A stretch of 64,000 nt of DNA from Jeotgalibacillus terrae (GCF_016908195.1 NZ_JAFBDK010000012.1:44109-108108), one strand, 5' to 3'; shown: positions 47,967 through 61,049, counted from the stretch's first letter. Notes: a model not told the origin generated them from the sequence alone. Program-made: numbers and translations.

Positions 47967-49790
47967 ATGATGGGAAACATTCAGCAGCTTGATGAATTTC
48001 TGGCCAATAAAATTGCTGCCGGAGAAGTAGTGGAGCGTCCTGCTTCAGTTGTAAAAGAGCTCATGGAAAACGCCATTGATGCCCATTCAACCATTATTGA
48101 AATTGATCTTACAGAAGCGGGGCTCTCTAAAATCAGAATTAAGGATAACGGAGACGGTATATTAGAAGAAGATCTGCTTAAAGCTTTTTCAAGGCATGCG
48201 ACCAGTAAAATTAAAAACGAGCATGACCTTTTCAGAATTAAAACGCTTGGCTTCAGGGGTGAGGCGCTTCCAAGTATTGCTTCAGTGGCTAAAGTGGAAA
48301 TCACTTCTTCAACAGGTGATCAGGGGACAAAAGCAGTCATTCATGGTGGAAAATTAATCAGCCGGGAGGCATCTGCTGCTAGAAAAGGAACGGATATTAA
48401 AGTGGAGGAATTGTTTTATAACACGCCTGCACGGCTGAAATATATGAAAACCATTAATACGGAGCTCGGCAATATTAGTGATATCGTTAACCGGTTGGCG
48501 CTTTCTCACCCTGAAATCTCGATCAGGCTTATTCACAACGGTAAAACGCTCCTTCACACAAATGGTCAGGGTGACGTTAGACAGGTATTATCTGCAATCT
48601 ATGGGATGCAGACTGTAAAGAAAATGATTCCTTTTGAAGGAGAGTCGCTCGACTTTAAAATATCAGGGTGGGCAGCATACCCTGAAGTCACACGTGCTTC
48701 AAAGAGTTATATCTCTCTTTTAGTGAACGGGAGGTATATTAAGAATTATGGGCTCACACAGGCTGTGCTTGAAGGGTACAGAACGCTCCTTCCGATCGGG
48801 AGGTTTCCTGTCATCCTTTTGTCTGTGGAAATGGACCCGCTGTTAGTCGATGTTAACGTTCATCCATCCAAGCAGGAAGTAAGGTTCAGTAAAGAGAAAG
48901 AATTGCAGCATGTCATTGGTGAAACACTGAAACGTTCATTCCGTAATGAAACATTAATTCCAAGCGGGGTAAGTGAAAAGAAAGAGCCTAAAAAAGTTTC
49001 TGAGCAGACTTCATTTGACTGGAAGGTACAAGCTGCGAAACCCACAAACAGTTACAAAGAGTCCGAAACGGTTAAAGAAACCAGTGCTGAAATGACTGAT
49101 GTGAAAGCGCCGGAGGAACAGCTCTTTGACGAGCGGGCAGCAACCGGACCAGTCCCTGCAAGTCCTGAAATTACCGGACCTGAAAAAACAGCTGAACCTG
49201 AAAGAAAAAGGATGCCGGATATGTCTGTTATCGGACAGGCTCATGGCACGTATATTATCTGTCAGAGTGAAGATGGAGTGTATATGATAGATCAGCATGC
49301 GGCACAGGAAAGAATCAAGTATGAGTATTTCAGGGAAAAGCTTGCTGAGGATCATCATGAGATGCAGGATTTGCTAGTACCCATTACGTTTGACTTTCCA
49401 CCTGATCAATTTCTCAGAATTAAAGAAGATATTGATCTGCTTTATCAATCCGGGATTGAAGCGGAAGAATTTGGAGGTAACAGTTTAATTGTGAGGTCAC
49501 ATCCTGTGTGGTTTCCAAAGGGTGAAGAAAGTGGGATCATTGAAGACATGATCGAGCAGATTCTGACTGAAAAAAAGATAGACCGGTATAAATTAAGAGA
49601 AGAAGCAGCGATTTTAATGAGTTGTAAAAAATCAATTAAAGCAAATCACTATTTAACTCAAAATGATATGGAATCACTGATCAGTCAGCTTTCTGAATGT
49701 AATGATCCTTTTACTTGCCCGCATGGCAGACCGGTTGTGATTCATTTTTCATCGTATGAGATGGAAAAAATGTTTAAACGGGTGATGTAA
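47967..49790 (+). CDS. mutL: DNA mismatch repair endonuclease MutL
   Basis: 607 residues: an N-terminal GHKL ATPase ([35 protein letters not shown]) and a C-terminal dimerisation/endonuclease domain. The endonuclease motif [12 protein letters not shown] is intact near residue 441, with the later zinc-site motifs [12 protein letters not shown] and [11 protein letters not shown]. It is therefore a nicking-type MutL, as expected without mutH. Two adjacent ATGs; the first follows GGAGGGG. Confidence 0.97.
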   Translation: MMGNIQQLDEFLANKIAAGEVVERPASVVKELMENAIDAHSTIIEIDLTEAGLSKIRIKDNGDGILEEDLLKAFSRHATSKIKNEHDLFRIKTLGFRGEALPSIASVAKVEITSSTGDQGTKAVIHGGKLISREASAARKGTDIKVEELFYNTPARLKYMKTINTELGNISDIVNRLALSHPEISIRLIHNGKTLLHTNGQGDVRQVLSAIYGMQTVKKMIPFEGESLDFKISGWAAYPEVTRASKSYISLLVNGRYIKNYGLTQAVLEGYRTLLPIGRFPVILLSVEMDPLLVDVNVHPSKQEVRFSKEKELQHVIGETLKRSFRNETLIPSGVSEKKEPKKVSEQTSFDWKVQAAKPTNSYKESETVKETSAEMTDVKAPEEQLFDERAATGPVPASPEITGPEKTAEPERKRMPDMSVIGQAHGTYIICQSEDGVYMIDQHAAQERIKYEYFREKLAEDHHEMQDLLVPITFDFPPDQFLRIKEDIDLLYQSGIEAEEFGGNSLIVRSHPVWFPKGEESGIIEDMIEQILTEKKIDRYKLREEAAILMSCKKSIKANHYLTQNDMESLISQLSECNDPFTCPHGRPVVIHFSSYEMEKMFKRVM

Positions 49791-49816
49791 TTTTAAATTT
49801 GTAAAGGATGTGCCCC

Positions 49817-50374
49817 ATGGAAATAGGAGAACAAAAAATACTTCCGGCAATTCATTCGATGAAGGATTTTGATAAAATGCTGAAGTATTCATTTGAATAT
49901 GGTGTTTTTCTGGACCTTCACGTTGGCATGCTAAAGAGCGTGTTCGCGTATGCTAATCAGCATGATAAAAAAATGTTTTTGCACATGGATTTAATTCAGG
50001 GTTTATCCAATAATGAATATGCTGCTGAATATATATGTCAGACAGTTAAACCGTACGGAATTATATCTACCAGAAAAAATGTCATAAAAAGAGCGCGTGA
50101 ACTAAATGTTAAAGCGATTCAGAGGACTTTTGTCATCGATTCAAATGCCTTTAAAAGAAGTGTTGAACAGATCAGACACTCTGATCCCGATTACATTGAA
50201 CTGCTTCCTGGAGTGATTCCAAAAATGATTGGAAGAATGAAAGAAGAGACTGGTAAACCGATTATAGCCGGCGGGTTAATCGATCATCATGATGAAGTGT
50301 TTTCAGCATTGGAAGCCGGTGCGAGTGCGATCACAACCTCATCAAAAGAGTTGTGGTCATATTTCGGGAAATAG
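49817..50374 (+). CDS. glpP: Glycerol uptake operon antiterminator GlpP
   Basis: An RNA-binding antiterminator that, with glycerol-3-phosphate, lets transcription pass terminators in glp leaders. 185 residues of the GlpP family (ILPAIHSMKDFDKML, HMDLIQGLSNNEYAAEYI, PDYIELLPGVIPKMI, IIAGGLIDHHDEVFSAL). An ATG at 49808 sits directly on the AAAGG site; 49817 has proper spacing. Both following transcription units have a leader terminator. Confidence 0.95.
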   Translation: MEIGEQKILPAIHSMKDFDKMLKYSFEYGVFLDLHVGMLKSVFAYANQHDKKMFLHMDLIQGLSNNEYAAEYICQTVKPYGIISTRKNVIKRARELNVKAIQRTFVIDSNAFKRSVEQIRHSDPDYIELLPGVIPKMIGRMKEETGKPIIAGGLIDHHDEVFSALEAGASAITTSSKELWSYFGK

Positions 50375-50375
50375 T

Positions 50376-50404
50376 TTGACAGCGTTTTCAAAATCTGATA
50401 ATAT
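50376..50404 (+). promoter_or_regulatory. glpFK promoter with overlapping cre
   Basis: TTGACA (50376-50381), 17-bp spacer, TAATAT (50399-50404). TGACAGCGTTTTCA at 50377-50390 fits the cre consensus with one mismatch and covers the -35, so CcpA should repress directly. Confidence 0.75.
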
Positions 50405-50438
50405 CGTTTACAAGTTAATAAGACGTGAAGAGACTAAG

Positions 50439-50494
50439 AGACTCACAGATCCTGCATTTAACAAAAAGGGGGATTCTGTGAGTCTTTTTCTTTT
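50439..50494 (+). terminator. GlpP-controlled leader terminator of glpFK
   Basis: Arms AGACTCACAGATCC (50439-50452) and GGATTCTGTGAGTCT (50471-50485, one bulged T), followed by a T-rich run, all ahead of the glpF start and after the promoter. Confidence 0.85.
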
Positions 50495-50512
50495 CCGGAA
50501 GGAGGATCAGAT

Positions 50513-52829
<2,317 letters not shown>

Positions 52830-52878
52830 TCCTGTTTTATGATAAAATGATTGTAAGTTAATAAACGGGGTAGAGAGC

Positions 52879-52933
52879 AGAGAGGCCTGGATTCATTATG
52901 GAATTATTCATATGGATTCGGTCTCTCTTTTTT
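52879..52933 (+). terminator. Leader terminator of glpD (GlpP target)
   Basis: Stem AGAGAGGCC (52879-52887) with GGTCTCTCT (52920-52928, one G-U pair), partly paired inside (GGATTCAT/ATGGATTC region), and T8. It lies in the glpD leader, about 80 bp before the start. Confidence 0.78.
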
Positions 52934-53007
52934 TACTTTTACAATTTTTTGAAGCTGATTAAATTGTCACTTCGTTTTAGCAGTTAATATGAAGGAGGAA
53001 ATATACG

Positions 53008-54669
53008 ATGAATTTTTCAAGTGTGAACAGAGCAGAGAAATTAAAAAAAATGTCTGAAGAAGTTTATGACCTCGTTATTATCGGAGGAGGCATCACGGGT
53101 GCAGGTATCGCACTCGATGCTGTTACGCGCGGTATGAGTGTGGCAGTAATTGAAATGCAGGATTTTGCCGGCGGTACATCTAGCCGTTCTACCAAGCTCG
53201 TGCATGGCGGTTTAAGATATTTAAAACAGTTTGAAGTGAAACTCGTTGCAGAAGTAGGTAAAGAAAGAGAGATTGTGTATGAAAATGCTCCTCATGTAAC
53301 ATCTCCTGAATGGATGATGCTGCCGATCCATAAAGGCGGTACATTCGGAAAGTTCTCGACTTCAGTCGGACTGCGCGTTTATGACTATTTAGCGGGAGTT
53401 AAAAAGCAGGAACGGAGAAAAATGCTCAGTGCCCGGGAAGCGACTGAAAAAGAGCCCCTGGTTAAACAGGAAGGACTTAAAGGAGCGGGCTACTACGTTG
53501 AGTACCGTACAGATGATGCAAGACTGACTATGGAAATCATTAAAAAAGCAGTTGAAAATGGAGCAGACTTTATTAATTATGTAAAAGCTGAACGCTTCAC
53601 ATATGATAAGAAAAAAGTGTCAGGTATAGAAGTGAAAGATCAGCTGGATGGTACCACGCAGACCATTTTAGGCAGAAAAGTGATTAATGCTGCTGGGCCA
53701 TGGGTTGATAAAGTGCGAAATAAAGATTATTCAACAAATGACAAAGAGCTTCAGCTGACAAAAGGGGTGCACCTGGTTCTTGATCAGTCAGTATTCCCGC
53801 TGAATCAGGCACTTTACTTTGATACGCCTGATGGAAGAATGATGTTTGCGATCCCGAGAGATGGAAAAGCATATATCGGTACCACTGATACGTTTTATGG
53901 CACTGATAAAGATACGGCAAACCCTAAAATGACCTATGAAGACCAGCGATATATCATTGATGCTATCAATTATATGTTCCCTGAAGTCAATGTAACAGAG
54001 GATCACGTTGAATCGAGCTGGGCTGGTGTACGTCCACTGATCTTTGAAAAAGGCAAGGATCCTTCTGAAATCTCCCGTAAAGATGAAGTATGGGAGCACG
54101 ACAGCGGCCTGATCACAATTGCGGGAGGTAAGCTCACTGGTTACCGCAAAATGGCTGAACACGTAGTGGACCTTGCAGCGGAGCGATTGAAAAAAGAAGC
54201 GAAAAAATCATTCCCTAAAGGTAAAACCAAAAACATGCCGCTATCAGGAGCTGATTTTGGCGGATCTAAAGGCTATCGTCAATTTATTGAACGTAAAGCT
54301 AAAGAAGCGCTTCAATATGGTTTAACAGAGCAGGAAGGCAAAAAGATTGCTGAGTTTTACGGTACAAATGCGGATAAGCTGTATACGCTTGCGCATGCTG
54401 CAAAGGGGATGAACCTGACTGCGCCTATGACACCAGTTCTTTATGCTGAAGTTGTCTATGCAATCCAGGAAGAGATGACTGTAAAACCTGTCGATTTCTT
54501 TATCCGCAGAACCGGCAGACTGTTTTTTGATATTAACGCTGTTCACCAGCAGAAGGAAGTTGTGTTAAGATTAATGCAAAACCTGTTGGGCTGGAGTGAA
54601 TCTGCATATCAGACTTATAAAGAAGAACTTGAAAAAGAGCTTCAGGATGCAGTTGAACCAGTAAAATAA
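53008..54669 (+). CDS. glpD: Aerobic glycerol-3-phosphate dehydrogenase
   Basis: A membrane-associated FAD enzyme that oxidises glycerol-3-phosphate to dihydroxyacetone phosphate. 553 residues with the FAD loop [21 protein letters not shown] near residue 22, [18 protein letters not shown], and the C-terminal GlpD domain. ATG after GAAGGAGGAAA. Its own leader terminator separates it from glpFK. Confidence 0.98.
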   Translation: MNFSSVNRAEKLKKMSEEVYDLVIIGGGITGAGIALDAVTRGMSVAVIEMQDFAGGTSSRSTKLVHGGLRYLKQFEVKLVAEVGKEREIVYENAPHVTSPEWMMLPIHKGGTFGKFSTSVGLRVYDYLAGVKKQERRKMLSAREATEKEPLVKQEGLKGAGYYVEYRTDDARLTMEIIKKAVENGADFINYVKAERFTYDKKKVSGIEVKDQLDGTTQTILGRKVINAAGPWVDKVRNKDYSTNDKELQLTKGVHLVLDQSVFPLNQALYFDTPDGRMMFAIPRDGKAYIGTTDTFYGTDKDTANPKMTYEDQRYIIDAINYMFPEVNVTEDHVESSWAGVRPLIFEKGKDPSEISRKDEVWEHDSGLITIAGGKLTGYRKMAEHVVDLAAERLKKEAKKSFPKGKTKNMPLSGADFGGSKGYRQFIERKAKEALQYGLTEQEGKKIAEFYGTNADKLYTLAHAAKGMNLTAPMTPVLYAEVVYAIQEEMTVKPVDFFIRRTGRLFFDINAVHQQKEVVLRLMQNLLGWSESAYQTYKEELEKELQDAVEPVK

Positions 54670-54689
54670 CGGTGAACCGGGGTGCTTTG

Positions 54690-55613
54690 ATGAAAGAATC
54701 ATTTTACACCAAAACATCAGATGGTCAGAACCTTTACACAGTCGTGTGGCGTTCTGACCAGTCACACATAAACGGATCAATACAGCTCTGTCATGGAATG
54801 GCAGAGCATATTGGCCGTTATGAAGATTTTGCACAATTTTTAAATAAAGCAGGATATCATGTGATTGGCCATGATTGCCGGGGTCATGGAAAGACAGCTG
54901 AATTATCAGGGATGTATGGTGATTACGGAGAACATGTCGACTTTAATCGCCTGGCACTTGATGTCATTGAAGTGAGAAAACAGTTTGAGAATGAACCGGT
55001 TTTCTTATTTGGACACAGTATGGGTTCTTTTGTCTCCCGCAGAGTCATGCAGTTGTATTCGAAGCTCTATGACGGTGTAGTTTTGTCAGGCACAAACGGA
55101 CCGCTTGGATTAATCGGTGTCCCTGCTACTATGCTTGCAGGTGTTTTGAGCCGCTATAAACCTGTTGAAAAAGCTGCGTTATTAAATAAATTATCATTTG
55201 GCGGCTATAATCGTTCTTTTCCTGAATCTAACACTCCTTTTGACTGGCTGTCATCTGATGAAAAGGCAGTAAGGCGATATATAGATGATCCTGAGTGCGG
55301 GTTTGTTTCCACCAACCGCTTTTATCAAACGTTATTTAATGGGATCCAGATGATTTATAAAACAAAGGATAACCAAAACATCAGAAAAGATCTTCCCTTG
55401 TTATTTGTAAGTGGTGCAAATGACCCGGTAGGTGATTTTGGTAAAGGGGTATTTAAATCTGCCGGTATGTATACTGAAGCTGGATTGAGTTCTGTAAAAG
55501 TACTGCTTTATGAGAACGGCCGTCATGAAATGATCAATGAAACAATATCTGAGCGGGTTATGACTGACGTTTTAACATGGATTAATATACAGAGAAACAA
55601 GGAGAAACAATGA
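54690..55613 (+). CDS. Alpha/beta hydrolase, monoacylglycerol-lipase/lysophospholipase type
   Basis: 307 residues with HGMAEHIGRYEDFAQFLN, the HDCRGHGKT turn, the nucleophile in LFGHSMGSF (near residue 108), an acid in SGANDPVGDFGKG and the histidine in ENGRHEMINE. This is the PldB/YtpA-like lipase family (serine_aminopept). The substrate is unknown; a lipid ester would fit its place after glycerol genes. A GTG at 54672 is in frame; the ATG at 54690 was chosen. It overlaps miaA by 4 bp. Confidence 0.88.
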   Translation: MKESFYTKTSDGQNLYTVVWRSDQSHINGSIQLCHGMAEHIGRYEDFAQFLNKAGYHVIGHDCRGHGKTAELSGMYGDYGEHVDFNRLALDVIEVRKQFENEPVFLFGHSMGSFVSRRVMQLYSKLYDGVVLSGTNGPLGLIGVPATMLAGVLSRYKPVEKAALLNKLSFGGYNRSFPESNTPFDWLSSDEKAVRRYIDDPECGFVSTNRFYQTLFNGIQMIYKTKDNQNIRKDLPLLFVSGANDPVGDFGKGVFKSAGMYTEAGLSSVKVLLYENGRHEMINETISERVMTDVLTWINIQRNKEKQ

Positions 55614-56524
55614 TAAACAAAGTAATTGTAATCGCAGGACCAACAGCTGTAGGGAAAACAGAATTAAGTATCAAACTATCCCAAGCTTTAAACGGTGAAG
55701 TAATTAATGGTGATGCTATGCAGGTATATAAAGGTCTCAATATAGGAACGGCAAAAATCACTCAGAAAGAAATGGATGGAGTTCCTCATCATCTGTTTGA
55801 TATTAAAGAACCTGATCAGTCTTTTTCTGCAGCTGAATATCAGCTGGCTGTCAGAGAGAAAATCAGAGAAGTGCACGACCGGGGCGCGGTTCCTGTTCTG
55901 ACAGGTGGCACAGGGTTGTATATTCAGTCGGTATTATATGACTATCAGTTTTCTGATAAGGGAAAAGATGATGAGATCAGGGCAGAACTTGAAAAAGAGC
56001 ACGAAGCAGGTATTGATCTGCACAAACAACTCTCTGAACTCGATTCCACAGCAGCAGCTGAAATTCATCCTAACAACGTAAGAAGAGTGATAAGAGCGCT
56101 TGAAATAATCAAAAGTACTGGTAAAAGTCCCTCAGAATTAAAAGAACAGCAGCAGCCTGAGCCTCTCTTTCATCACGAGCTGATTGGCCTTGATATGGAT
56201 AGAGACGTCTTGTATGAGAGGATTAACCTGAGGGTTGATTTAATGATACAGTCAGGACTAGAAGCTGAAGTGAGGGATCTCTATGATGCCGGTATCAGAG
56301 GAGTAACTTCTGTACAGGCGATTGGCTATAAAGAGTTTTATGATTACTTTGAAGGTAAAATGGGTTATGATCAGACAGTTGATAAGATTAAACAGAATTC
56401 AAGAAGGTATGCGAAGAGGCAATTAACGTGGTTTCGTAACAAAATGCGCTTTACGTGGTTTGACATGACTGAAAACAGAGAAAAGAAGATTAAAGAAATA
56501 ATTGATTATTTTGCAGGAAATTAG
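55610..56524 (+). CDS. miaA: tRNA dimethylallyltransferase
   Basis: Adds the isopentenyl group to A37; the product is the substrate of MiaB. 304 residues with the P-loop GPTAVGKT at 10-17, NGDAMQVYKGLNIGTAK, TGGTGLY and the C-terminal RRYAKRQLTWFRNK motif. The ATG lies in an ATGA overlap with the hydrolase stop, with AAGGAG upstream. hfq follows. Confidence 0.97.
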   Translation: MINKVIVIAGPTAVGKTELSIKLSQALNGEVINGDAMQVYKGLNIGTAKITQKEMDGVPHHLFDIKEPDQSFSAAEYQLAVREKIREVHDRGAVPVLTGGTGLYIQSVLYDYQFSDKGKDDEIRAELEKEHEAGIDLHKQLSELDSTAAAEIHPNNVRRVIRALEIIKSTGKSPSELKEQQQPEPLFHHELIGLDMDRDVLYERINLRVDLMIQSGLEAEVRDLYDAGIRGVTSVQAIGYKEFYDYFEGKMGYDQTVDKIKQNSRRYAKRQLTWFRNKMRFTWFDMTENREKKIKEIIDYFAGN

Positions 56525-56572
56525 TAATTTGAGGCGAACATATAGAGACAGTCAATTTTAGGAGGCGCTCAG

Positions 56573-56803
56573 ATGAAACAAGCTGTTAATATTCAGGATC
56601 AGGTTTTAAATCAATTACGAAAAGAAAATACATTTGTAACTGTATTTTTATTAAATGGTTTTCAGATTCGGGGTCAGATTAAGGCGTTTGATAATTTTAC
56701 TGTCATGCTGGAATCTGAAGGAAAGCAGCAACTCGTTTATAAACACGCAATCTCAACATTTGTTCCTTCTAAAAATGTTGCCATTCAAACTGAAGCAGAG
56801 TAA
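56573..56803 (+). CDS. hfq: RNA chaperone Hfq
   Basis: A ring-forming Sm-like RNA-binding protein. 76 residues with Sm1 ([25 protein letters not shown]) and Sm2 ([12 protein letters not shown]). Short acidic tail, as in Bacilli. ATG after TTAGGAGG. Located after miaA as in most bacteria. Confidence 0.98.
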   Translation: MKQAVNIQDQVLNQLRKENTFVTVFLLNGFQIRGQIKAFDNFTVMLESEGKQQLVYKHAISTFVPSKNVAIQTEAE

Positions 56804-56805
56804 AA

Positions 56806-56832
56806 AAGGCGCCCTGGGGCGTTCTTTTTTAT
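56806..56832 (+). terminator. Terminator after hfq
   Basis: AAAA-GGCGCCC paired with GGGCGTT and a T6 run. Confidence 0.75.
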
Positions 56833-56845
56833 TTGTGCTCCATTA

Positions 56846-56874
56846 ATCATTGAAGTTCAACCTGTTCATATAAT
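56846..56874 (+). promoter_or_regulatory. SigE-like promoter of spoVK
   Basis: ATCATT (56846-56851), 15-bp spacer, CATATAAT (56867-56874). The -10 fits SigE; the -35 is approximate. B. subtilis spoVK is SigE-dependent. Confidence 0.4.
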
Positions 56875-56906
56875 GAATCACTGAGTCATTCAGAAGAGGG
56901 TGAATT

Positions 56907-57797
56907 ATGAACGGGCAGGTAAAATTTATCATAAGCCAGAAACATTCATCTCAGCAGCCTGAAAGTCAGGAAGGTGCACTCATTGAGCGGGCTTTTAAAT
57001 CTTTTACTGGGCTCGATCAGGTGAAAGATGCCCTGAAATCGATAGCTGCCTGGTCTGTCATTAATCAAAAACGTGCAGAGTTTGGTTTGAAGACTAATAT
57101 CCAGACGCACCATATGCTGTTTTACGGAAATCCGGGAACAGGCAAAACAACAGCAGCGAGAGTTATGGCAAAATGCCTGAAAGACCTGAAAATTATTGAA
57201 AAAGGTCATCTGGTGGAAGCTGAGCGTGCTGACCTTGTAGGGGAATACATTGGACATACTGCGCTAAAAACAAGGGACTTAATCAGAAAAGCGCAAGGTG
57301 GTGTCTTGTTTATTGATGAAGCGTATTCTCTTTCAAGAGGGGGAGAAAAGGACTTCGGAAGAGAAGCGATTGATACATTGGTTAAACATATGGAGGATCA
57401 AAATGAGCAGTTCATTTGTGTGCTGGCAGGTTACAAAAAGGAGATGACAGGTTTTCTTAAGATGAATACTGGCCTGAAAAGCAGATTTTCTCATATTCTT
57501 TATTTTCCTGATTACCGGCTTAATGAACTTAACAGGATTGCAAACAGTATGTTCAGTGAAAGAGATTATCAAATGTCAAAGATTGCAAATGAACGGCTGG
57601 TGCAGCTGATCAGAGAACAGGACAGCAGTGATGGTAATGCCAGATTCGTCAGGAATCTGACCGAGTGTATCATCAGAGCGCAGGCAGTCAGGCTATTAAA
57701 GTATGAGTCGCTTACTAAAAAGGATTGTATGCTGATTACTGAAGAAGACGTGATGGAAGGAATGGCTGAATATAAAAAGAATAAGCAGGAGATCTAG
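56907..57797 (+). CDS. spoVK: Stage V sporulation protein K, AAA+ ATPase
   Basis: A mother-cell AAA+ protein (CbbX-like family) needed for spore maturation. 296 residues with Walker A GNPGTGKTT near residue 74, Walker B VLFIDEAYSL near 133 and an arginine-finger region LKSRFSHILYFPDY. Slightly shorter than the B. subtilis protein. ATG after AGAGGGTG. It converges on the TRIC-family gene downstream. Confidence 0.93.
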   Translation: MNGQVKFIISQKHSSQQPESQEGALIERAFKSFTGLDQVKDALKSIAAWSVINQKRAEFGLKTNIQTHHMLFYGNPGTGKTTAARVMAKCLKDLKIIEKGHLVEAERADLVGEYIGHTALKTRDLIRKAQGGVLFIDEAYSLSRGGEKDFGREAIDTLVKHMEDQNEQFICVLAGYKKEMTGFLKMNTGLKSRFSHILYFPDYRLNELNRIANSMFSERDYQMSKIANERLVQLIREQDSSDGNARFVRNLTECIIRAQAVRLLKYESLTKKDCMLITEEDVMEGMAEYKKNKQEI

Positions 57798-57808
57798 TGA
57801 TGTCCTGC

Positions 57809-58420
57809 TTAGGATGGTGCTGTATGAATAGATTTAAATGGCAGACGCCATTTATATAGATATGAAAGGATTCTGAGGGCAGTCGTTATGACAAATAGTA
57901 TATAAAGCTGCCATGGCTCTGAAGCGATACCAAGTCCCACGGCAAAACCTGCAAGTATTGCCCATGCTGCATATATTTCAGCACGCAAAACGAGAGGCTT
58001 TCTTCCGGCGAGAAGATCCCGTATGATGCCGCCTCCGCTACCGGTTAAAACAGCGGCAACAATGACTGCACTGAGAGGATGATTCATCTCAACAGCGTAC
58101 AGTGCGCCCTGAATCGCAAAAGCTGCAAGGCCCATTGCATCAAAAATATTCCCCCATCGTCTCCAGTGTTTCAGCAGGTTATGAGGGAATAAAAAAACAG
58201 CTGTTATCGATAAAAGGGCCACCTGGAAAAACATCCCCTGTTCCCATAGTGCAGCTACAGGAACACCAATCAGCAGATTTCTGATTGCACCGCCGCCAAA
58301 CGCAGTGACGATCCCCAGGATATATACCCCTAAAATATCATATTCCTCTTCCATAGCAATAATTGCCCCGGATATGGCAAATGCAATTGTGCCAATCATG
58401 CTGAGTACTTCCCATGTCAC
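57809..58420 (-). CDS. TRIC-family (UPF0126) membrane channel protein
   Basis: A 203-residue integral membrane protein with two similar three-helix halves, each with a GGG-type motif: AFGGGAIRNLLIG and GSGGGIIRDLLAG, the mark of prokaryotic TRIC/YadS/YvgT proteins. Relatives conduct K+ or transport glycine; which applies here is not known. GTG start with AGGGAGGATG upstream on the minus strand. One of only two clear minus-strand genes; inserted between spoVK and hflX. Confidence 0.9.
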   Translation of the reverse strand: MTWEVLSMIGTIAFAISGAIIAMEEEYDILGVYILGIVTAFGGGAIRNLLIGVPVAALWEQGMFFQVALLSITAVFLFPHNLLKHWRRWGNIFDAMGLAAFAIQGALYAVEMNHPLSAVIVAAVLTGSGGGIIRDLLAGRKPLVLRAEIYAAWAILAGFAVGLGIASEPWQLYILFVITTALRILSYLYKWRLPFKSIHTAPS

Positions 58421-58538
58421 TGATGATCATCCTCCCTTCCTCTTGAATTGAACCAAAGTTGATTGTATCATGAATCGAACGCATTTCAATCTGCAGCATT
58501 CAAAACTTTTAACATAATTATAGAAAGCGGGTGTTTGA

Positions 58539-59771
58539 TTGGATAAGCAATTGGAAAAAGCGATTTTAGTCGGTGTAAATACTGATAGAGAAGAATATGA
58601 TTTTAATGAATCAATGAACGAATTACACGCATTAACTGAAACGGCAGGTGCTGTTTCAGTCTTAAATGTGACTCAAAATATGGACAAGGTTCACCCGGCT
58701 ACATATATTGGAAAAGGAAAACTTGAAGAACTGACAGCGGCAGCTGAAGAGCTTCAGCCCGATCTGATTATATTTAACAGTGAACTTTCACCGAGTCAAA
58801 ACAGAAATTTGTCTGAAGTTTTAGAGGCCAGAGTAATTGACAGAACACAGCTGATTCTGGACATTTTTGCCCAGCGTGCAAGATCCAAAGAAGGTAAATT
58901 GCAGGTAGAGCTCGCTCAGCTTGAATATATGCTGCCGAGGCTTGCAGGACAGGGAACCGAACTGTCAAGGCTAGGTGGAGGGATTGGTACCAGGGGACCT
59001 GGTGAAACAAAACTTGAAACTGACAGACGTCACATAAGAAGAGAAATCAGGGAAATAAAGAAGAGGCTGGAACAGGTTGTCCGGCATCGTGCGATCTATC
59101 GTGACCGGAGAAAGCAGAATCAGGCATTTCAAGTGGCTTTAATCGGTTATACGAATGCAGGGAAATCCACGCTGTTTAACCTGCTGACTAATGCAGATTC
59201 CTATGAAGAGGATCAGCTCTTTGCCACGCTCGATCCTTTATCAAGAAAATGTGTTCTGCCAAGCGGATTTGAAGTGATCATGACGGATACTGTAGGATTT
59301 ATTAAAGATCTGCCTACCTCGTTAATTGCTTCGTTCAGATCCACATTAGAGGAAGTGAATGAAGCAGACTTACTGCTTCATATCGTCGATGCTTCTCATC
59401 AAAATCATGCTGAACACGAATCGACAGTAAAAAAGCTGCTCGCTGATCTTCACATGGAGCAGATTCCGAGAATGACTGTTTATAACAAAGAGGATTTACT
59501 GACAGAATCATTTGTAGCTGATACAAGTGATCCATTTGTGTTAATGAGCGCAGCAAAAAAAGAGCAGCATAAAGTATTGAAAAAGGTAGAACATGAAGTA
59601 AAACAGATACTGAAACCCTATCATATGATGATTGCTTCAGATGATGGTAAGATTCTGGCTCAATTAAAAAAGGAAAGTATGCTGGTCAGACTTGATTTTC
59701 TTGAAGATAAGGAATGTTATATCGCTGAAGGATTTATAGCTGAGAACCATCCGCTTGCAGGGAAAAGGTAA
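58539..59771 (+). CDS. hflX: GTPase HflX
   Basis: A ribosome-associated GTPase that splits stalled 70S ribosomes under stress. 410 residues: the N-terminal HflX domain (PATYIGKGKLEEL), the signature GGGIGTRGPGETKLETDRR, then the G domain (GYTNAGKST near residue 203, DTVGFI, NKED). TTG start with a modest site (AAGCGGGTG). Known as ynbA in B. subtilis; followed by ynbB and glnRA as there. Confidence 0.96.
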   Translation: MDKQLEKAILVGVNTDREEYDFNESMNELHALTETAGAVSVLNVTQNMDKVHPATYIGKGKLEELTAAAEELQPDLIIFNSELSPSQNRNLSEVLEARVIDRTQLILDIFAQRARSKEGKLQVELAQLEYMLPRLAGQGTELSRLGGGIGTRGPGETKLETDRRHIRREIREIKKRLEQVVRHRAIYRDRRKQNQAFQVALIGYTNAGKSTLFNLLTNADSYEEDQLFATLDPLSRKCVLPSGFEVIMTDTVGFIKDLPTSLIASFRSTLEEVNEADLLLHIVDASHQNHAEHESTVKKLLADLHMEQIPRMTVYNKEDLLTESFVADTSDPFVLMSAAKKEQHKVLKKVEHEVKQILKPYHMMIASDDGKILAQLKKESMLVRLDFLEDKECYIAEGFIAENHPLAGKR

Positions 59772-59783
59772 AGGGAGATTTCA

Positions 59784-61034
59784 ATGAATGTAAACACATA
59801 TTATACAGAAGAAATGATTGAATTAACAAATAAAGCTGAAGAGAAAATCTCAGATAAACACAAAGAAATTGAACGCATAGCTGAATATAATCAGCTGAAA
59901 GTGCTGCAGGCATTTAAAAACCAGAAAATAAGCGACAGTCATTTTAATCCGACAACAGGTTATGGCTACGATGATCAGGGAAGGGATGCGCTTGAAGCGG
60001 TTTATGCAGATACATTTAAAGCAGACGCTGCACTCGTCAGGCCCCAGATTATATCAGGTACCCATGCAATTAATATAGCGCTTTTTGGGGTATTAAGACC
60101 TGAAGATGAACTGCATTATATAACGGGTAAACCCTATGACACGCTGGAAGAAATTATCGGTCTAAGAGGTAACGGTAATGGGTCCCTGAAAGACTTTGGT
60201 ATTTCATATCAGCAGACTGATCTTACTGATGGTGCGATTGATCTTGATGCTGTTATGAATAACATGACATCAAATACGAAAGTTGTGGGTATTCAGCGTT
60301 CTAAAGGGTATGCTGTAAGACCTTCAATTACGATTGAAGAAATCCGTCATGCAGTGAAGAAAATTAAAGCCAACTTTCCTGAAGTCGTGATCTTTGTGGA
60401 TAATTGCTACGGGGAGTTTGTTGAAAAAGAGGAGCCGATTGAAGCAGGAGCAGATCTGATTGCAGGTTCTCTGATTAAAAATCCGGGTGGGGGGCTTGCT
60501 AAGACAGGCGGCTATATTGCAGGCAGAAAAGATCTGATTGAAAAATGTGCTTATCGAATGACGTCGCCCGGTATTGGAGCGGAAGCTGGTGCCAGTCTGA
60601 ATGCATTACAGGAAATGTATCAGGGGTTCTTCCTTGCACCGCATGTGGTCAGTCAGGCTTTAAAAGGAGCCGTATTTACTGCCGCACTTCTAGAAGAAGC
60701 AGGTTTAAAGACTGCCCCTTCATGGGATGCTTACAGAACCGACTTAATCCAGGCAGTAGAATTTGCTGATAGAGATAAAATGATCGCTTTTTGTCAGGGT
60801 GTACAGGAATTTTCGCCGGTCAACTCACATTTCACACCGTATCCTGATTATATGCCCGGGTATGAAGACGATGTCATTATGGCTGCCGGCACATTTATTC
60901 AAGGTTCAAGTATTGAACTGTCAGCAGATGGTCCGCTCAGACCGCCCTACGCCGCTTATATCCAGGGCGGTTTAACTTATGAGCATATTAAAATTGCAAT
61001 TTCTGCGGCGCTTCACAAAATGCTTCAGGAATAA
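59784..61034 (+). CDS. ynbB: YnbB, PLP-dependent aluminium-resistance/methionine gamma-lyase-like protein
   Basis: A 416-residue fold-type I PLP enzyme of the family once called aluminium resistance protein. Visible motifs: TGYGYDDQGRDALEAVYAD, RPQIISGTHAINIALFG, VDNCYGEFVE and the probable Schiff-base lysine in GSLIKNPGGGLAKTGGYIAG. Reaction not established; a C-S lyase activity is the family guess. ATG after AAAGGGAG, 12 bp after hflX. Confidence 0.9.
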   Translation: MNVNTYYTEEMIELTNKAEEKISDKHKEIERIAEYNQLKVLQAFKNQKISDSHFNPTTGYGYDDQGRDALEAVYADTFKADAALVRPQIISGTHAINIALFGVLRPEDELHYITGKPYDTLEEIIGLRGNGNGSLKDFGISYQQTDLTDGAIDLDAVMNNMTSNTKVVGIQRSKGYAVRPSITIEEIRHAVKKIKANFPEVVIFVDNCYGEFVEKEEPIEAGADLIAGSLIKNPGGGLAKTGGYIAGRKDLIEKCAYRMTSPGIGAEAGASLNALQEMYQGFFLAPHVVSQALKGAVFTAALLEEAGLKTAPSWDAYRTDLIQAVEFADRDKMIAFCQGVQEFSPVNSHFTPYPDYMPGYEDDVIMAAGTFIQGSSIELSADGPLRPPYAAYIQGGLTYEHIKIAISAALHKMLQE

Positions 61035-61049
61035 AGATACATTTTTCGC